A DNA stretch of 8,422 nt, from NCBI GenBank assembly GCA_002385815.1, contig DGEE01000080.1:1-8422 (forward strand), in the 5' to 3' direction. The notes beneath the pieces were generated by a model. It ran no database searches, had not been told where the DNA came from, and saw only the letters and a program-made list of their open reading frames with translations. The DNA is from Hungateiclostridiaceae bacterium UBA3934 (GTDB lineage Bacteria; Bacillota; Clostridia; Acetivibrionales; DTU013). This document shows positions 5,677 through 8,422 of this stretch, in pieces. Made by a program: the position numbers and the translations under genes. Positions within the stretch are counted from its first letter, which is position 1. Every line of letters starts with the position of its first letter.

Positions 5677-7128
5677 TCACACTGTGTATGCAGAAGCCGA
5701 AGTCCTGCCGCCGTGTTCTGTCCAGTTGAAGTGGAAGAACTCTCCCCGCGGCTTGTCTGTCCGTTCAAACATGTGGGCACCGAAATAGTCCCTCTGCGCC
5801 TGCAGCAGATTGGCCGGAAGGTTCTCACTCCTGTAGCTGTCGAAATATGCGATCGCGCTGGACATCGCCTGGACCGGGATGCCCGAAAGAACGGCAGTGG
5901 ACACTACCTTGCGCAGATCCTCCTGGTATCTTTCGATGATATCCTTAAAATACGGTGCAAGCATAAGATTCGCAAGATCCGGTTCCTTGTCGTATGCTTC
6001 CCTGATCCTGTGCAGAAACTGTGCTCTTATGATGCAGCCGCCTCTGAATATCATCGCGATCCTGCCGAAATCAAGATCCCAGCCATATTCCTGCGCTGCA
6101 GCTTTCATCAGGGCGAAGCCCTGAGCATATGAGCATATCTTGCTCGCATACAGTGCGCGTCTGACTGATTCAATGAAGCCTTCTCTGTCACCGTCGAAGC
6201 GGACTGCGGATGGCCCTGTAAACACTTTACTTGCCGCTGTCCTCTCATCCTTTATTGCAGAAAGACAGCGTGCAAAAACCGCCTCCGTTATGACCGGGGT
6301 AGCAATCCCGAGGTCAAGGGCGCTCTTGCTGGTCCATTTTCCGGTGCCCTTCTGGCCTGCCTTGTCCAATATGACATCCACCATAGGCCTCCCTGTCTCC
6401 GGATCAGTCTTCGTGAAAATGTCGCTGGTTATTTCGATGAGATAGCTGTCAAGCTCGCCCCTGTTCCATTCTGCGAATACCTCATGCAGCTCCCGGGCAT
6501 CCATCCCAAGTATGTTTTTCAAAAGAAAATATGCCTCACATATCAGCTGCATATCACCGTATTCGATCCCGTTATGGACCATTTTCACATAGTGCCCGGC
6601 ACCGTCCGTCCCTATATATGTGCAGCACGGCTCTCCGTCCACTTTTGCAGATATGGCTGTGAGTATGGGGGCAACCAGATCATAAGTTTCCCTTTCCCCG
6701 CCGGGCATGATGGCAGGACCCTTCAGCGCTCCTTCCTCACCGCCTGAAACACCGGTCCCGATGAATCTGTAGCCCTGTGCCTCAAGCTCCCTGCTCCTTC
6801 TGATAGTGTCACCGTAGAAGGAGTTGCCGGCATCTATTATTATGTCGCCCTTCGATATATACTTCTTCAGTTGTTCTATCGTATCATCCACAGGCTTTCC
6901 CGCTTTGACCATTATGATGATCTTCCTCGGAGAACTGAGCGAATCCACAAACTCCTCAAGACTGTAAGTCCCGTGGATCTTTTTACCCTTGACCTCCTCC
7001 ATCATCTCGTCGGTCTTTTCCCTGGACCGGTTGTATACTGAAACCGAGTAACCCTTGCTCTCTATATTCAGTGCAAGGTTCTTGCCCATTACCGCCAGAC
7101 CTATTACACCAATATCCTGCTTTCCCAT
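5677..7128 (-). CDS. gnd: 6-phosphogluconate dehydrogenase, decarboxylating
   Basis: The enzyme oxidatively decarboxylates 6-phospho-D-gluconate to ribulose-5-phosphate, normally with NADP. At 483 residues it is the long dimeric type. The Rossmann motif is GVIGLAVMGKNLALN (7-21), followed by VYNRSREKT (31-39), an NADP-type loop. GVSGGEEGA (126-134) and KMVHNGIEYGDMQ, with K182, H185 and N186, supply the active site, and ILDKAGQKGTGKW (253-265) is the family signature. The end has RGEFFHFNW, where an arginine and histidine reach into the partner's site. GGAG lies 10 bases before the ATG at 7128. The gene follows the SDR by 79 bases. Its presence in a uronate operon is unusual and suggests that 6-phosphogluconate is formed from the operon's substrate. 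All key residues seem intact. Confidence 0.97.
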   Translation of the reverse strand: MGKQDIGVIGLAVMGKNLALNIESKGYSVSVYNRSREKTDEMMEEVKGKKIHGTYSLEEFVDSLSSPRKIIIMVKAGKPVDDTIEQLKKYISKGDIIIDAGNSFYGDTIRRSRELEAQGYRFIGTGVSGGEEGALKGPAIMPGGERETYDLVAPILTAISAKVDGEPCCTYIGTDGAGHYVKMVHNGIEYGDMQLICEAYFLLKNILGMDARELHEVFAEWNRGELDSYLIEITSDIFTKTDPETGRPMVDVILDKAGQKGTGKWTSKSALDLGIATPVITEAVFARCLSAIKDERTAASKVFTGPSAVRFDGDREGFIESVRRALYASKICSYAQGFALMKAAAQEYGWDLDFGRIAMIFRGGCIIRAQFLHRIREAYDKEPDLANLMLAPYFKDIIERYQEDLRKVVSTAVLSGIPVQAMSSAIAYFDSYRSENLPANLLQAQRDYFGAHMFERTDKPRGEFFHFNWTEHGGRTSASAYTV

Positions 7129-7207
7129 GGATCGATCACTCCTTTTATCCTGATTGCCTGATCTTTCTGTGCTTCAATATAATCTCCATCCGGTATCATC
7201 GGACAGA

Positions 7208-8083
7208 TCATACTCCTGAAAATGCTGAAAATCCGCCGTCTACAGGCACCACTATGCCGGTGACGAATCCGGATGCATCTGAGCAGAGCCATATGAGTGT
7301 CCCAATCAGGTCCTCCGGCCGCCCCAGCCTGCCCATCGGCGTATGCTCCACAATGGTCCTGCCCCTCTGAGTGAATTCCCCTGTCTCAGGGTCCGTCAGC
7401 AAAAACCTGTTCTGCTCGGTGAGAAAGAAGCCCGGAGCGATGGCATTCACTCTTATCCTGTCTCCATACTTCCTGGCCAGATCGGTGGCCAGCCACTGTG
7501 TAAAATTGCTGACTGCCGCCTTTGCAGCCGAATAGCCGGGTATACGGGTCAATGGTCTGAATGCATTCATCGAGGAAATGTTGATAATCACACCACCGTT
7601 TTCGTTTTTCACCATCTCGCTGCCAAACACCTGGGACGGCAGGACCGCGCCGGCCATAAAGTTCAGCTTTACAACTTTGTCGAGCATCCCGGCATCCAGA
7701 TCGAAAAAGGATACTTCCTCCGATGTGGTGGCTCCTTTCATGTTCCCGCCCACTGCATTGACAAGTATGTCGACTCCTCCGAAGTCCTCAAATATAGCCG
7801 CTGCTGCCGCTTTGATGCTGTCAATATCCATGGCATCGACCCTGTACGCTTTAGCTACAGGCTTTTTTGCTGCTGGATCTCCATCCGCAGTATCCTTGCA
7901 GGCTTTTTCGCCTGCAGCTCCTGAAATGACAGAATCAGCGACAGCCTGCGCTCTTTCCGGATCAAGGTCACAGACTGCCACATCGGCACCCGCATCGACA
8001 AGTCCCTTGACCATGGCAGCACCCAGTATTCCGCCGCCGCCCAGCAAAACAGCTTTTTTTCCCTTCAGACTGAACAGATCCAT
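7208..8083 (-). CDS. uxuB: SDR dehydrogenase, D-mannonate oxidoreductase (UxuB) type
   Basis: This short-chain dehydrogenase probably reduces D-fructuronate to D-mannonate with NAD(P)H. The 291 residues show the cofactor loop GGGGILG (15-21), acidic CDLDPER (38-44) suggesting NAD preference, NAVGG (109-113), catalytic S171, Y184 and K188 (GYSAAKAA), and APGFF (216-220). The end, HTPMGRLGRPEDLIGTL then FVTGIVVPVDGGFSAFSGV, is typical of the SDR-type UxuB of Bacillus and clostridia, not related to the E. coli enzyme. Gluconate 5-dehydrogenase is the closest alternative. An Ala/Lys/Asp-rich insert at about residues 53-77 is unusual. I chose the ATG at 8083, with GGGGGAGG just upstream, because the family begins there; an ATG at 8116 (GGAAGG 5 bases upstream) would add 11 residues. 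It is the first gene of the operon. Confidence 0.88.
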   Translation of the reverse strand: MDLFSLKGKKAVLLGGGGILGAAMVKGLVDAGADVAVCDLDPERAQAVADSVISGAAGEKACKDTADGDPAAKKPVAKAYRVDAMDIDSIKAAAAAIFEDFGGVDILVNAVGGNMKGATTSEEVSFFDLDAGMLDKVVKLNFMAGAVLPSQVFGSEMVKNENGGVIINISSMNAFRPLTRIPGYSAAKAAVSNFTQWLATDLARKYGDRIRVNAIAPGFFLTEQNRFLLTDPETGEFTQRGRTIVEHTPMGRLGRPEDLIGTLIWLCSDASGFVTGIVVPVDGGFSAFSGV

Positions 8084-8221
8084 GCTCCTCCCCCTCAATC
8101 CTTCTGATTTATCCATAACGACCTTCCCGATCAGATAACCGATGTGATGACAATGCTGAACCAGCGATAGGACCGCTGCATTCGGATGATGTGTCAAAAG
8201 CGCATATAACTGCTTATTACC

Positions 8222-8227
8222 ATTATA
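8222..8227 (-). promoter_or_regulatory. Candidate -10 element of the sugar-acid operon
   Basis: On the minus strand a perfect TATAAT lies at 8227-8222, giving a leader of about 130 bases before the SDR start. No recognisable -35 is found 17-18 bases upstream (AGGAAT), which would fit an activator-dependent promoter or a false hit. A perfect TTGACA at 8197-8192 with TCCTAT 19 bases further on is a weaker alternative. Confidence 0.4.
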
Positions 8228-8300
8228 AAACAATATGTGTCATTATTCCTTGCGATTATTGCCTGTTAGTATGTAAATATTGCTCAAAGCCGGTATCTTC

Positions 8301-8317
8301 ATTGAAAACCATTCAAT
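8301..8317. promoter_or_regulatory. Palindromic candidate operator
   Basis: ATTGAAAACCATTCAAT has 6-bp inverted arms (ATTGAA/TTCAAT) around a 5-base centre. It overlaps the -35 of the candidate plus-strand promoter and lies about 75 bases upstream of the minus-strand TATAAT. The form suits a dimeric regulator controlling its own divergent gene, but no regulator family can be named from it. Confidence 0.4.
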
Positions 8318-8330
8318 ACTATATTACTAT
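8302..8330 (+). promoter_or_regulatory. Candidate plus-strand promoter for a divergent gene
   Basis: TTGAAA (8302-8307, 5 of 6 to TTGACA) and TACTAT (8325-8330, 4 of 6 to TATAAT) are spaced by 17 bases. A transcript starting near 8337 would run about 75 bases to the Shine-Dalgarno at 8414, consistent with a gene starting beyond the right edge. Confidence 0.4.
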
Positions 8331-8343
8331 AAAGATGTACTGA

Positions 8344-8361
8344 AATAAAAACATTTTTATT
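8344..8361. repeat. AT-rich perfect-arm palindrome
   Basis: AATAAAAACATTTTTATT has 8-bp inverted arms with a two-base centre. It lies just after the predicted plus-strand start point, where a bound protein could block transcription. Being wholly AT, it could also be a chance or structural feature. Confidence 0.4.
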
Positions 8362-8413
8362 CGTTCTTGCTCATTGGGATCATTTTCTGCGTCAACACAA
8401 TGAAATATTTGCC

Positions 8414-8420
8414 AGGAGGT
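8414..8420 (+). promoter_or_regulatory. Shine-Dalgarno of a gene starting past the right edge
   Basis: AGGAGGT on the plus strand ends two bases before the window does. It is a full match to the anti-Shine-Dalgarno sequence and lies downstream of a candidate plus-strand promoter, so a plus-strand start codon is expected within about ten bases outside the window. The gene's identity cannot be seen; a regulator or sugar transporter would be usual in such a place. Confidence 0.5.
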
Positions 8421-8422
8421 TG

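Larger units (their letters stand above)
8084..8422. other. Intergenic control region, probably divergent
   Basis: This 339-base stretch has no convincing gene. It contains promoter-like elements on both strands, two palindromes, a 5-bp hairpin (CAGCG 8162-8166 with CGCTG 8174-8178), an 8-base direct repeat ATGTGTCA at 8189 and 8235, and a plus-strand ribosome binding site at the right edge. It likely serves the sugar-acid operon to the left and an unseen divergent gene to the right. Confidence 0.55.

Noticed and set aside
5559..5828. Extended N-terminus of the LarA protein (90 more residues reading into gnd).
   Set aside because: It overlaps the conserved C-terminal coding part of gnd, is low-complexity Arg/Ser/Thr sequence unlike LarA, and the ATG at 5558 has a strong GGAGGAGG site.
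8084..8233. Upstream in-frame start of the SDR (50 more residues).
   Set aside because: The added sequence is unlike the family N-terminus and runs over the promoter-like TATAAT. The ATG at 8083 fits family alignment; 8116 remains a minor alternative.
1..8422. tRNA, rRNA, CRISPR array, insertion sequence or phage elements.
   Set aside because: No cloverleaf with a conserved T-loop, no regular long repeats with spacers, no transposase or integrase and no terminal inverted repeats were seen by eye.

Overview
The window looks like a piece of chromosome from an endospore-forming Bacillota, most likely a clostridial lineage. It carries the conserved block mazG - HU - rqcP(yabO) - yabP - yabQ, in which yabP and yabQ are spore-coat/cortex genes found only in spore formers. 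Start sites have strong AGGAGG-type ribosome binding sites. Base composition is moderate, with no sign of a composition break. All eight recognised genes lie on the minus strand, so transcription runs from high to low coordinates.

Layout, in the direction of transcription. Positions 8422-8084 are an intergenic region. It holds promoter-like elements on both strands, two palindromes, and a plus-strand Shine-Dalgarno at the right edge, which suggests that a divergent gene starts just outside the window. Next comes a four-gene sugar-acid operon: an SDR dehydrogenase of the UxuB (D-mannonate oxidoreductase) type (8083-7208), 6-phosphogluconate dehydrogenase (7128-5677), a LarA-family nickel-pincer racemase/epimerase (5558-4200) and uronate isomerase UxaC (4082-2673). 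A stem-loop plus T-tract terminator at about 2603-2556 closes the operon. A new promoter and a hairpin-rich leader follow, and then the housekeeping/sporulation block: MazG (2413-1616), HU (1595-1320), RqcP (1296-1057), a 285-base gap with a sigma-E-like promoter, YabP (771-478) and a partial YabQ (481 to beyond the left edge).

The main interest is the sugar-acid operon. UxaC plus the SDR convert D-glucuronate through D-fructuronate to D-mannonate. The usual next enzymes (mannonate dehydratase UxuA, KDG kinase and aldolase) are not in the window. In their place are a LarA homologue and 6-phosphogluconate dehydrogenase. D-mannonate and D-gluconate are C2 epimers, and C2 epimerisation of 2-hydroxyacids is what LarA enzymes do. 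The four genes can therefore be read as a bypass: glucuronate to fructuronate to mannonate to gluconate, then by a kinase not seen here to 6-phosphogluconate, and then to ribulose-5-phosphate. Each enzyme family is recognised from sequence; the pathway itself is inference.

The lower block is a standard arrangement in spore formers. MazG cleans up nucleotides, HU organises DNA, RqcP works in ribosome quality control, and YabP/YabQ act in spore envelope formation. DivIC would be expected just past the left edge.
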